Source: Warburgia ugandensis (lineage: Eukaryota > Streptophyta > Magnoliopsida > Canellales > Canellaceae). Taken from it: a stretch of DNA of 64,000 nt. Under the pieces are notes generated by a model. It did not search any database, was not told the origin of the DNA, and saw only the letters and a program-made list of their open reading frames with translations. Positions 24,024-37,961 of this stretch are shown piece after piece. The stretch is taken from the NCBI GenBank assembly GCA_035236585.1, contig CP141137.1, positions 46,956,057-47,020,056 on the forward strand. The letters run 5' to 3'. The position numbers were made by a program, and so were the translations under genes. Each line of letters begins with the position of its first letter. The stretch's first letter is position 1.

Positions 24024-24260
24024 TTGTAAGGCGAGAGGAAGGAGAGAAAACTACGTGGTTGAGCGAGGAGAGCTAATTATACAGCAAGGTTGCTGGCTCG
24101 GTTCCCATGAATGAATAAAGAGAAGGTGGAGGTCATGGGATCTTTAATGAACAGGCCACGAGAAGAGACTTGTTTCTACAAACAAGGAAACTTAAGGAGA
24201 GCTGTGGGATGTCTTTTTCTCACCTTCTATATATATATATATATATATTGATAACTGCAC
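24024..24260 (-). promoter_or_regulatory. Probable ABCG gene promoter/5' leader
   Basis: Directly upstream of the transporter start codon. An uninterrupted AT run at 24,228-24,249 lies about 205 bp before the ATG and could serve as a TATA-type element. It is equally a simple repeat. A CT-rich stretch downstream of it would fall in the leader. No other element was recognised. Confidence 0.35.
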
Positions 24261-25143
24261 TCTCTATTGGAAGGTTGATTTGAAATAAAAACTTGGCCCC
24301 AGTTCTTCTTTATCTTATCTTCTTTATTTATTTCCACTTTTTTGGTATTTCCATGTCTCTTCTGTGCCGGTGTACGGGTATCTTCTTCCTTCAGTGTTGA
24401 AAAAGCCAAGTGCCGGTTCTTCTTGCCTTTAACACGTGTATAGAACGCATTTATATTAAGGATAGTGGCTGAGATTGCGTCGCGTTCTCAAAAAGGAAGG
24501 GTTAGAGGTGGTGTCAGCATCCGAGAAAGACCAATTGGCCTGCAAAATCTATTAGCTGGGAGCCATGAGCATCACAAGGGGAGTGGATTCTTGTATACAC
24601 GGAGCCCGGGTGTAATATTGTGTCTCCCTGCTCTTACTAGCTAGTGCAAGTGGATGGTGATCCTCGGTGTCTGATTGATGGGATGTGTCGTAGCCCGAAA
24701 ATTGCACCAATCAGATGATTCTGATTCCCTTTTCTATTGTTAGCATTGTCTTTTTCTGTTCATCCTACAAAAGTAGGATGTTGATCCAGTGGCTCTCGGC
24801 AATCCATAACTGAGATCTTTCAGGCATTAATTTACAGGTCATCGATTGAACAGTTTGGATTCTTAGGCATGCAGATTGACCAAAAGGCTAACTTGCTTTC
24901 AGTGATCGGGTTTTGCTTATTTCAGTTCGGGGACAAGAAACAGCAGACATGGTAAAACATATACATGCAAATTTCCTTATGAAAAACAAAAAATACACAT
25001 GAAAAATCATAAAAAAATACCGTATGCAGAAGTAAAAAACTTTCATTTAATGACAATAAGCTAGTAGGCAAATAACTTTTTCTCTTTTAATACATCAATA
25101 GCCTCATAGCCATTCTGTTTTATGAATACATGTGAGTATGTAT

Positions 25144-25167
25144 TATATATATATATATATATATATA
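25144..25167. repeat. (AT)n microsatellite
   Basis: Twelve AT dinucleotides lying about 80 bp before the long GA run. Confidence 0.9.
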
Positions 25168-25240
25168 AGAAATTGTATCTCCACCTATCCCCATAAAAGG
25201 AAAAAAAATAAATGAGATGACATTCAGTGTATACACACGC

Positions 25241-25244
<4 letters not shown>

Positions 25245-25322
<78 letters not shown>
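25245..25322. repeat. (AG)n microsatellite
   Basis: Thirty-nine uninterrupted AG dinucleotides. In both strands this run creates false Ser-Leu or Arg-Glu open frames. Confidence 0.97.
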
Positions 25323-25324
<2 letters not shown>

Positions 25325-27003
25325 CGTGCATAAGCATCTTGCGTCCAATCTTTGCATGTGAAAAACAAGACTGTTGTTTGGAATTATTTTTTGCCATATT
25401 TTAGGCAGCACTTTGCTTTCCATATGTAAAGATGGGAATAGCACCGGAAAGAAAATACGTATGTAAAGATGGGACAAAAAGGAAGAGAATGTGATACACT
25501 CTTTCGTATGTACACTACACAATATGAATATTATAATCTGATTGTATGCTTGACATACATACACTACGAAAGGGATCTCAGTTTTATCTAACACTATAAC
25601 GACTAGCAAGGGCTCTGTGACAATCATTATCTACCAACTAATAACTTCTATTATTTAAAACTTTGGAAAACCATTCTTCTATGTAGACTGTATGATTAAT
25701 GGCAAGCAACCTATAATATTTGTAATTAATAGTAAATTGTTAAGACTCATTCTTTTCTTTGTTTTAATTGCAACTTTATCAATTAGACTCTCTCATCTAT
25801 CTGATGGCGATGAGTGAATTGTTTATAAGTTCTTTCCTTTTTACTGTTTATTTAATATGAGATTGTACTTTTTGTATGCAAGTTAAGGGTAGTTTAAAAT
25901 GACACTTTTCTGATTAACTATTTTATAGAATAAAAGAAAAGGAAAAAATTAGAAGTTATAAACAAAATACCAACAATTAGGGACAAAAGAATTCCTAGTT
26001 CTGTGAACACACAGATCTACATTGAACATGTTAAATAAAAAATAGACATTAATGCTGCGTGCATCTCTACTTCAATATACAAATCTAAACATGATGGAAA
26101 TATACAGTACATACTATGGTCTTTGTGCACAAGAAAAAGAGTTGTGGAAGAACAGGCAAGGTATAAATACATCAAAGAGAAGTAGCCTTGAGAATTTATT
26201 CCCCCACCTCGACCGACTAATCAATTTAAACAAAAAAGTACTCTCTTTCTGTCTGTCATGACTAAATCACAAAATTAGAGAAGATAATAATGAATACTCT
26301 CTATACTCTCTTACAGCTTTCAGATTCTCCTCTTTTCTTGTTTTTCTTTCGAATGATGAGAGTATTAAGTAAAAGAGAGAGAAAACGTACAGATAGTCGC
26401 ACCTTTCAGAATCTCTTTCCACAAGTAGTTATTAGAGGGCCGAGTGTACTTAAATAGTCTTAGCTTTTGAAGTGCCTCAGAGATTAGGCAACAACAGGGA
26501 CCTCGCACTATAATGGGAAGCGAATCGATGATTTAATTAATCCTTCCTTCTAATCATTCCAAATCCTTATACTTTCGCTTATAATCGTCGTAGGGACACG
26601 TCAAAGCAGTTCTAGTGGGAACTGTGAGCTAATCCTTAACACGTTGCTTCTATTAGTAGTGAAAACCAGTCGTCATCCAACTCATCGCCTGTCAATTTCA
26701 AGTTCGATTGGTTCAAGTGATTGTTGATGTCACTTTACAAGGGTGATTGTCTAAAGACTAACAAGCCCTTTTGAAATCTAGAACATACACTTGCGACTGC
26801 ACTCCTATTAATTTTAATTCTAAATGCAATTTTCAACATGTATGGTTGTACGATAGTAAATAATACGACAGTTGAAAAACTTTGGAGCGGATTAAGAAAA
26901 AAGTGACGCTATAAGAACATCTGACTGTCGAAAGTGGCGTTTAAAGTGGTTCGCACGTATTATGCAAAAGAAACATCATTAACAGTATTCTTCTTCTTCT
27001 TCA

Positions 27004-28180
<1,177 letters not shown>

Positions 28181-28354
28181 GAAGGGAACCACGCTAGAGT
28201 TGTCATTATCTGATCTTGGAGTTACAGGTTTAAGGTGTGAAAACAGCCTCTTGCAAAATACAAAGTAAGGCTGCGAACTATTAACCTTTGTGGTCTGCTC
28301 CTTTCCTAAACTCTACATATGTGGAAGCTTTATGGACTGGGGCTGTCCTTTTTT
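28181..28354 (+). mobile_element. Au-type SINE, degraded
   Basis: The copy begins GAAGGGAACC, keeps a worn B-box region (ACAGGTTTAAGG) and the body strings GAAAACAGCCTCTTGCA, AGTAAGGCTGCGAACTAT, CCTTTGTGGTC and GGAAGCTTTATGGACTGGGG, then ends in a T-rich stretch. No clear target duplication was found, and it is the most diverged of the four copies. Confidence 0.78.
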
Positions 28355-29796
28355 ATTTCTTGAGTTTGTAAGTAGGCACGGCATTAATGCTTCAGTTGTA
28401 GCATTTTGTAATTCGGCAATGCTTTATTAAAATCAAGGAATTAATGTATGTATCATTTTCCTAGCTATATTTATTGACTTGCATTGCAGAAGAATCAATG
28501 GATGCCTTCTGTAACATTTCAATGCAGGAGGAATCCAAGCTTGTGAGGGCCCTTCCCTCTCCACTAAACCTAAGAGACTGAAAAAGGCCAATAGAACATT
28601 AGGTTAGTGGCTGATAAGGACGATGACTGGGAAAATTACATAAAGACACTGGCTTCCTATACGCTTGCTTAACGGCCAGGCTCAGGAAGCCACCTCTACT
28701 TCTATTTTAGGTATTTTAGTCAATTACTGAATTATTATTTTTTCAGTTTTTAATTGTAGACAGATTATCGGTTGACATGTTAGCCCTATTTCGCTGACGC
28801 TAGCAGATTTGCAGGGCGATAATGGTAAATATATGGTCAAAACGCATTTCTGTAGTTGTTTTGAACACTCAGGGAATCTCATTGTCGAAAGAAAGGGATT
28901 CTTAGCTTTTGTTTAGCAAAGATATTCCAAGCATTTCACTGTCTTACCTGCTACATGATGAAGACCCACTCACATCTTCCAGCGGTATAACTCTCCTTCA
29001 TATTATGGGGAGCAATTATATGTTGTTTGCCTAGATGGACCCTAGTGTCCTGGTGACAAGCCCAAAAATATCATACATCAAGACATCTTAACCTTCCGGA
29101 TGGTCTACATAAAATGGATCCGAACAAATGAACGACTTGGATCACCTAGCAGCTGTGTCCCCACATGCACTTTAGCCGCACTATGGAAACGCACTACCGT
29201 TGCTAGCAGACACTCAAATTCCAATGATATGTACATGGTCGATAACCATTCCCACATATGGTCTGTGCTCCATTACTCCGCAGCAAGGTGTTTGTTTTTA
29301 TTCAGTGGACCTAACATTTCTCAGGTTTTTGGTGCACCACCATCCCAAATGCCAAAACATTACGGTCTTTGCGACGCTAAAGTGAGACATCCACTTCCGT
29401 GTACTCCATGCAGTTGGACAATTCACTAGAACACATCGGAAGCTAATTATTCCGTGGCAGAGAGAGGGAAGATGGAAGTCCTAGGGATGCGCATTAACCA
29501 AAATGCGATGCAAGTGTGCGAACGAATGTTTTGTGCTTGATAGTACATTTTTTGACTGGATGAAAGTTACTGGTACACAACGAGATGGTGAGGGTACAAT
29601 AGGTTCAAACAATGGTTCATATATGAAGGCAATAGCTTTCGTAGTACGGAAAGACTACCAAAGTGGCCTTCATATTCGATGCCCCCGGAAAGGATTGACC
29701 GTGACTTAGTGCCTAAGGGTCTCTTTTCCCTTTTCTGAAAGTTCAAGGACAATGCAGCTGTAAGTTGTTCTTCTTAATTACTTCAATTCACTCTCG

Positions 29797-29798
<2 letters not shown>

Positions 29799-29870
<72 letters not shown>
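29799..29870. repeat. (AG)n microsatellite
   Basis: Thirty-six uninterrupted AG dinucleotides. Confidence 0.97.
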
Positions 29871-29872
<2 letters not shown>

Positions 29873-32455
29873 GGTTGGACTCCATAACGTGGAAGATACT
29901 ATAGAATGGAGACTGGTACTGCAAGATACAATCAATCAGAGTGTTCACAACTGAGGTTGCTAGGAAGTCTACTTTACGTTAGCGTTTGTGCAGTTACGGT
30001 TCTTATGCCACCAGGACTACTTATACGGTGTTTTCGAGTGTAGAACAGTGCAGGGACTTTACCCGCGGGGTCAATATGGAGTTCGCTAATCCAAATCTCG
30101 ACTTTTATGCCACATTTTAGACAGTCATGAATGCACCAAGAAACATCTCTGTCAGTAGATCTAACCATTACTACTTGATGCATGGTAGAAAATGGACGAC
30201 CCAGAAAGTTGATGAAGATCGGAAACATGAATAACAGTACTCTGAACGGATCAAAGGGTTGAAATCGATGATGAAGAAGAGTTCTGGTTAATGGCGTATC
30301 TGTCCCAGATCACCAACCATCTGAACACACTTGATCAGTTACCGCTTGTAGTCCATGCAATCATCTGCACGGGCTAATTAACGCCATACAAGAACTTAGG
30401 ATAACTATTACTTGGTTCTTACATCATTTGACGTTAGGTTGCATGATGCGCATCATTCAAAGGTTTTTTCCTTCTAGAAAAACATAATCTTCCGTCATTG
30501 TTTCTATCTTTCAATCTGTTGAGATTTTTCTACCAACCCCATCGATCTGTGTTTCTAATAAGTGATAATGGGATCAAGTGGCAACATATATGATAAATAT
30601 ATAATGTGTGCCACATGCACGTACATTTAGCTAATTCAATGAAGGTTGGCATCCTGTAGAGGACGTGCATAACCTTGTCACCAGGTTCGGATGACCACTT
30701 CTAAACATTGATATGGCACACCACCATGAGGCAACACCATATAACCTTAGTGCCTCTTGTTGGAAACATAATAGATGATTCACTGATCAAGGGGTAGGAT
30801 TACTGTATGTGGTCCAACAAGCTGCAAACTCATCTTGCCTACCGGATCAATGTACTCAATCACGCCAAGGTGCAAGCCATGCATATTGACACTTCTCAGT
30901 TCTCACCCTTACTTAGCATGCCCCACCAAATAAATGGTGTAGATCATTGGACTAGCAGGGCCCATCTTGATCTTTTTCCTCTCAACGTTTTGCTAGTATA
31001 CGTGCATCCCCCGTTTACTTCAACTGTACAATCTAGTTTTTCTTTCTTCAGGTCCTAATTTCTACTCTTATTTTTTACCATGACATAATATTGTTAAAAA
31101 TTCAGAACCCTGCAGAGGATTAACAATCTATAGCCAGCCTCAGCTTCATCATCTAGAATGCAACAATTCCCTTGCGAGGATATACACGTGGCTAGTGTAT
31201 GTCAGCCGTGCAGACAAGCATGCTCATTTGGCAAAATCCACAATCCTTAAAGCCAAATGTGTCTTACTTTGCAGCATATTCGCCACCTGTCTGGTAGTTG
31301 TCTAATCACAAAAGACACGGGATCAGTACAAGTCCAGCGTGAGTTCTTCCTCGCCATTGCTTTGTCACAAAAGGAAGGCATATCCATGAAGCAAGTTACT
31401 GGTTTGTGGCCCCATTCCCAATCTCTTTCTTCATAAGCTGTTTGGAGTTATTGAATTCATCCCTCTAGGTTTACGCATTTATCATTCTTATCCTTAGTAG
31501 CCGTAGATATTTTGGTGAGAGTGATGTCTAACCCTCTTCTATACCGAAACTTTGAGTGTATTTATTAACACTGTCTTTATCATCCCATCAAGGCATGTAT
31601 ATGTTAAATCAAATAGACCACAAATCTACACCATTAAAATGACCTTCGCTTTTTTATGGTACATCACTATCAATTGATTGGATCACAACAAACATCCGTT
31701 CGCCATAGTTAAGGTCAATGACACGTTTGAGAAGCAATTTATCGATCAATAGGACAGTTAAGTTTCAGTCAGCTGATGCATAAATTATGATGAAAGTCAA
31801 CAAATTTGCAAAACTAAAAGGACACGCATCTTCACATAATGTGTTTCCTAGGCATAGGAAAGAACGGAAGTCGAATGAGGAGGCCAAGGTTGAGCTACCT
31901 TAAACGACTATGGGGTGGTTTTTTTCTCATACAATATATGTGGATGGTTTAGTTTTCACTGAAATTAAAATCTTACCCTTGGAGGTCATTTACTTTTCAT
32001 TGAAAACTTACAACAGTCCTCCACACTGTATGTAGCAAAATTTTCGTAGAAGTAACCTATACAGATAGACATGATCTAATGGAAAACCTTTAGAATGATC
32101 TCTTTTTGAACATCCAAAAGCCCACACAGTTACTAGCATTGTTAGAAGAACCCATATTGTCCTTTCCAAAATAAGATAAATGCAAAGTAACATTATCAGT
32201 GAGTAATCATCAATCCAATTGTACGTAAACGGAGCCCTAAAGCAACACTCTTAAAGTTAACCAAAAATAGACTATTTGAAAACACTACCAATTTCGCATT
32301 CTCCAAATGTTAGCATCCACTAATAGAACCCAAGTTATATAACTATAAATGGAAACCTTTTATATGGTTTATACACAAAGCTTCAGTACATTGTGCGCAA
32401 ACTAACTACTCGTACCCCTCTACATCCTTGAAGGTCCAGGAAGACCCACCTAGCT

Positions 32456-32830
32456 GTGTTAGAATTGAAGGTGCGGGGCCACAGGGTAGTCACATTTTGG
32501 CAGACTAGACCTTTTGGCACTACCTCTTGTCGCCTCTTCTGTTCGAAGGAAAGTGAAGATAGTTTCGACAGATATGCAATCAAGCAAAGTGTTATACGTA
32601 ATTGCTTATTCTACCTTTCTCTGTTTGGACACTTTCTCCATATAAAGTTCATCGCACCCTTGCTAGATGCTGATGGTGGAGGAACTACATCCATGTCGCC
32701 ATTGAATCCGACGGGACCCCTCAATCCATGCATGAAAGTGGAAAATTTGTTCCGAGAGAAACACGCGGCATTCGCCAGAGTGTTCCCCGCGGCGTATAAA
32801 GAACTGAATAAAGAGAAGATCTCGACTTGA
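32456..32830 (+). other. 124-codon open frame, unrecognised
   Basis: The last third (32,660-32,828) is richer in G+C than its surroundings and keeps CpG-bearing stretches such as CGCGGCATTCGCC and CCGCGGCGTATAAAG, encoding the Pro-rich MSPLNPTGPLNP and a charged tail REKHAAFARVFPAAYKELNK. I do not recognise a family. It might be the last exon of a gene whose other exons I cannot identify, a pseudogene piece, or chance. Confidence 0.2.
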
Positions 32831-33120
32831 CATCACTCAACAACCATTAGAAGTCCTCCATATCGTCGATCACTGTTGCCTTTTGGACGAAGATGATGCT
32901 TTCTGTCTCCTCAACTCGTCACCAAATTATCAATCTTCTTTAGGTTATAGCCACTCGATCTCATTTGAGCATTAATTTTACTATTTTTATCACTAATAAC
33001 TATTAGAAGTTTCCGAAAAATGATTTATGAAGTACAATCTTCAATATTATGGTTTTTTTTTTTCATTTTTAACTTCTATTATGTGAATGCAAGCATGAAA
33101 TCACATCCTCTTAGTTAGTA

Positions 33121-33290
33121 AGGCTCTGATACCGTGTTGGATTACTATTCGACCTAAAAGCTGATAGGAAGTGGCCAATATTTATATGTCTAACAACCCC
33201 AAACCAGAAGTTGGCCCCACTCAAGATCGTAACAATCACCTTCTCTCTAAGTCCTATATACTTAAAAAACAACTAATTCTGCCAAAATCA
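33121..33290 (-). mobile_element. Fossil LTR end with primer-binding-like site
   Basis: AAGGCTCTGATACCGTGTTGGA contains the inverse of the usual plant LTR primer-binding site for initiator Met tRNA (GCTCTGATACC), followed by TGTTGGATTACTATTCGACC and AAAGCTGATAGGAAGTGGCC. That arrangement is widespread in plants at the ends of small LTR elements. No coding part was found next to it. The call rests on pattern memory only. It is an old remnant. Confidence 0.4.
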
Positions 33291-36200
33291 GTCTAGTGCA
33301 GTTCGTCACAAACAATAAGGCTACTCTCTTCATTATGACTCAGGAAGATTTCAAGTAGATTCAGGAATTATGATAATTGGCCAGTAGATAGTTGCTTCTT
33401 AGAGCTTCTTATGGCAAAAAACACAACTGCTCATTTCTCAGCACTTTGGCTTCAATCAATTGCTGTCTTACTCGAGTTTTTAAACCATGTCAGAGTTCCT
33501 TCATTTAACCTAACCATTGCTGTGATAACTTAGTTAGGCAGCTTCGCACCATGGCCAAAGTTAAATTCGAAGTCATAAGTCAGGTCAGCTCAACGCATTG
33601 TACATTACGAATACATAGTTCGTTGGGAGGCACTAAAAGAACAAAGCACAAATAATTGTGATTCTCAATCTAAGAATTACTTGTAGAATTGATTGATTGG
33701 GAGTCTCATGGGTATCTCCCCACAATCACCGGTAGGCTTTTGCTCTAAAAGGTAGTTGGACTGTTAGAGTCATAGGGGAAGCTAGAAAATGTCGGCTGAC
33801 AAGTTCAATCATCCAGCATACTGAATCATATTGTGAAGGCAAGATCATCTGTAACGAATATTACGCAAAGCGGTTACGCACATTGTCTCTTTAAGGCTGA
33901 TGCAGCTTAATTAACTGTGCGGTTTGCGGTCAAAAGAATGTCAGAACTTGACCAAATACCCCTGTTCTCAATGTTTATCTCGATGTTAACCATTAAATAA
34001 TATCCATTAGTTTGTAAGAGTATGCAAAATGTAGTCATCCTAAGCCAAGATTCTTATCTGCCTGCCACACGAAATTAGCAAGATAGACTTGTTGGGGCCT
34101 TGTGGTTGTAAGCTTCTATTGATCTTCAAATAAGAAAGGTGGCGATTTCCCATTGACGAGAGGATAAAAAGACCATGGAGAAATTCATGCGTAGATAGTT
34201 ATCTTATCATCCTATTCTTAGGCAGTGAATATTATTAATATTAATAAAATTTGATACACCTTTTAGAAGAAAAGAACGAAAAGGCAGTGAGTATTAAGAG
34301 ATAGGACAACCAACCATGAGTTATTTTGTCCATGATTAATTATCCCCACGTCAAGGCCCCTATATATGTATTCTTTTAAGCAAACAGCGCTTTTTACACT
34401 GAACAGAGATTCTTTTGTTTCTTTCTAATATTTCCAGCTAGAAAGGCTGAAAGGGAATTAATCGTGCAATAACACAAACCCTGAACCTTTCCATAGATTT
34501 CAAGTTTATTACACACTCAAAGTAGTAGGGCAAGTTTTCACTGCAACCATTGCCATATTGCTAACTTGGGACTTGATACATTTCCGTCTAAAGACCTAGA
34601 GCATGTACATACTTTGTTTGGAACCCGGCCTTTAGAAAAGACCATTGCAGCAAATAATATTGATCAATTATTGCCTTCATTCAAGCAGTTCTCCTGAAGA
34701 CACGTGATTGATGGGAACCTTGTTGGTATCTGTTTCAAAGAAATGGATTCCCACAACTAAGGAAACAAAGGAGAACATAAGCTCATGTGACGAGCATGTA
34801 TATTGAGTGGTTTAAATGGTGGAATCTTGATTTGTGGGGTTTAACAGTAAAAGGAAATAGGATTGCCTCCCATTCCCACCTTTGTCAACTTCTTGTTGTC
34901 TAGTAACAAAATATACAGATCTCGGGATTGCCCTAATTAGTAGTCGATGACTAATATTATTAAAATGACTATATCTCTAACATTTTATCTAAAAAATTAC
35001 GGTTCTTTAAACCCGCATAATCCTGCATGAACAATAAACCGGATTATATAATACTTGCTAGTTTGACCCGTGGTCTTTTATCAACTATTTATAAGAAACA
35101 AGCATGATTAATCTATAGTGGTAAAAGCAAGCGTAAATTTTTTTTATAAAATGAAATAGAAAAACAGAAAAAGAACTAGAAAAAACTTATTACAGGTTCT
35201 CTACGAAGGAACTTATGCATAAGGAAGATTGTAAGAAGTAAATGGAAATTTTAGAATGAGAGAGAATTTTTGGCTTCTTTTACTCTAGTTTTCACCATAT
35301 CAACAAATATCCACCTACTTTGAGGAAAAATTAGAATATATGCCATTCATTGCATGAATCTAATTAATTAACTATCGAATCTTTCCATTCTAATTTTATT
35401 TCATCTCAGAGCTATCACTATTTATCAAATATGTTCATATTCAACAAAACTCTTGGATAAAATCATAAGGGCATTGTTGAGAAAGAGATGGTGTTTCTCA
35501 TATGAAATGCAGCATTTGATTAATTGAATAAGATAAAGATTTCTCAATCCTTAATCCAAAGGAGATATAACCATGAAATAGGGATTTTCACAGAGATTTA
35601 GATGCTAGTACAAATCATTCCCCTACATGTGTCCTAAATTTAAGAATGTCCTCAAACAGTATTGTTACTTAAACATGTCTCTAGATATGAATGGTGGAAA
35701 CCTCATAGAATCTCTGCACATATCACAACCATTAGCATAACTCAACTCAACTCATCACATCACAAACTAATTAAAGCATGTCACAGCATGTTTGCCACTA
35801 TTTGCTTTCTTGGCAACTGTTTTCTTTCCACATGTATAACGGACAAATTCTCTTCTAGTATCATTCTCAAATCACTTGAAGGAGATCATGTTGGTTGAAC
35901 TTCCTCTAAGTGAAGTTTCTGTTCTTCCTTTCTTCTATTGCATATGCCTTTGCAAACTTTTTTTAAAGCATTTTTACTCTATTATTGTTTTTTATGCTAG
36001 AATAATGCATAATTGATTGTATTTTCGTCTTCTCATTCTTATGCAAAAGTCTCATAGGGACATCCTTCCTAGTATGTGACAATTTTGAAATAATAGCATT
36101 GGAATGTAAATGACCAAGAATCATAGTCATAATTTTTTCTTGGCTATTGTTTTATTCAAGACCAAAAAACTAAAATTTCAATTTCAATTTTGATTTTGAC

Positions 36201-37961
36201 TAAAATTTCAGAGCAATTGACTAATTATTTTTTTTAAACCTTAAAATTTTTAATTATTTTCAAATTTTAAGAAATTTTTTTGAAAAATAGGAACATCTTA
36301 CAAATAGTTATGTTGATCACAAGCAAAAAAAAAAAAGCCCACTATGCAAAGCACAATCATAATTTTGGCAATTTGGACTATTGTATAGGATGTGTACAGA
36401 GAATCTTCTCCATTTGATGATCCTTGCCACTATTATTCTACAGTTACAATGGATAGCTAGAAAACCTTAACCAGTGAAAGTGTTAAGTCATCTAGTAAAG
36501 AACTTTATAGGAAAAGATAAATGGTCTGGATCACCATTATTCATCTATATTCCATAGAAAATATACTTGACAAACTCTATATGGCCCCTCTCTTTTCATA
36601 AGTTCAAATGAATCAAACCATTCAGCGTCCATTGATCATATATTGATGTGAAAGACCATACATTATAAATGGGTCTTATGGCTTTCACAACATGAAGAAA
36701 ATGAATAATTAATTCTAGTTCATGAACTCCTATTGTTTGTTTATTACATTTGTGTCCAACTCTTTTCTTCTTGAAGATTTTGAGAGAGAAATGAAGTGTA
36801 AAGGGAGAGATGAAACATGGGAGGGAGAGAAACAATTTTAGAATCTTTGATTTGGGTAGTCTCATTTTTGTTGCTTGCCTACCCTCTTTCTTTGGAGAAA
36901 CTAGAGCAAAATCAGAGGTTCAAAGAATCAAAATAGTTACTATAAATACATTCACTTCTTCTTCTTTTTCTCTAGAGGTTTCGGTTGGTCTGCTTTTATT
37001 GCAATGTTTGCAGGCCAAAACCCCAAAAATCACTTCTCTTCTTCTTCTTCTTCTTCAAAGGATTTAGATGGTGTGTTCTATTTTGCAAATTTTGTCATCT
37101 AAAATCACAAAATCTGTACCTAAAAATCCCTTCTATGAAGAAATCCCTGATTCATGTTAGGAGTGCTTATTTTACATAAATACCCTTTTCAAACAATTAG
37201 ATGGGTTCAAATTCATAGGCATATATGAAAATTTGAGGTTATGTTGGTATTTTAAATTTTGGTTGATCTAACAATTTTGGCCAAAATTACCAGTTCAAAC
37301 TTGGTCAATGCTAATTGAAATGCACCAATACATTAATAACTAATATATGCAGTTTTCCATGCAATTTTTTTCATCAAATTTGAAATTTTAATCATTTTGT
37401 AATATCATTTGCAATAAGATAAAATTTAAGAAACAACAGGATTGTGATCAACAATTCAAATTCCTAATATTTTGTAACTAGGAATTTCTTTTTGGTTTCT
37501 CTTCTTTAGAATAAATGTCATTTAAAATATCCTAAGGCTCCTTGGTTGTCTTGGTTTCCTTAGAGTACTCTTCATAAAGTTCATCAAACATAGTTATCAT
37601 GATTGCATTTATAGCTTTACAATCATCATATGTATGTTTGCCAATTTTATTCAATAAATCTGCATTAGACTTTTTAGTGCTTCTTCAATAACATCTCCTA
37701 GAGCCTCTTTTTCAACATAGTTAGAGCATGCTTTAACCAATACATATTTTTATGTTTTCAAATAAAAGGAATTTTGCACTTTTTGAAAAGTTGTAGAAAT
37801 TTCCTTACTTTTCAAAGAATTGTTAGTGTGATATTATATAATGTACTTTGTGAAATACTCCTTTTAAAGCCATGTACTACTTCCTAAAACCTCCATATAT
37901 AAGTAAAATAAAGATCTAAACTAAATGTGGTTAGAAGCATATGGCAAACGATCTTACTAGT
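33291..37961. other. AT-rich intergenic DNA
   Basis: No gene or classified element recognised. The part from about 35.9 to 37.9 kb is strongly AT-rich and may be decayed LTR material flanking the old element that starts at 37,962. Confidence 0.45.

Larger units (their letters stand above)
28355..33120. other. Anonymous intergenic DNA
   Basis: Apart from the GA run at 29,799 and the open frame at 32,456, nothing classifiable was seen. Base composition around 28.5-31 kb is a little less AT-rich than the flanks, which may mean old coding or transposon remains too decayed to name. Confidence 0.4.
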
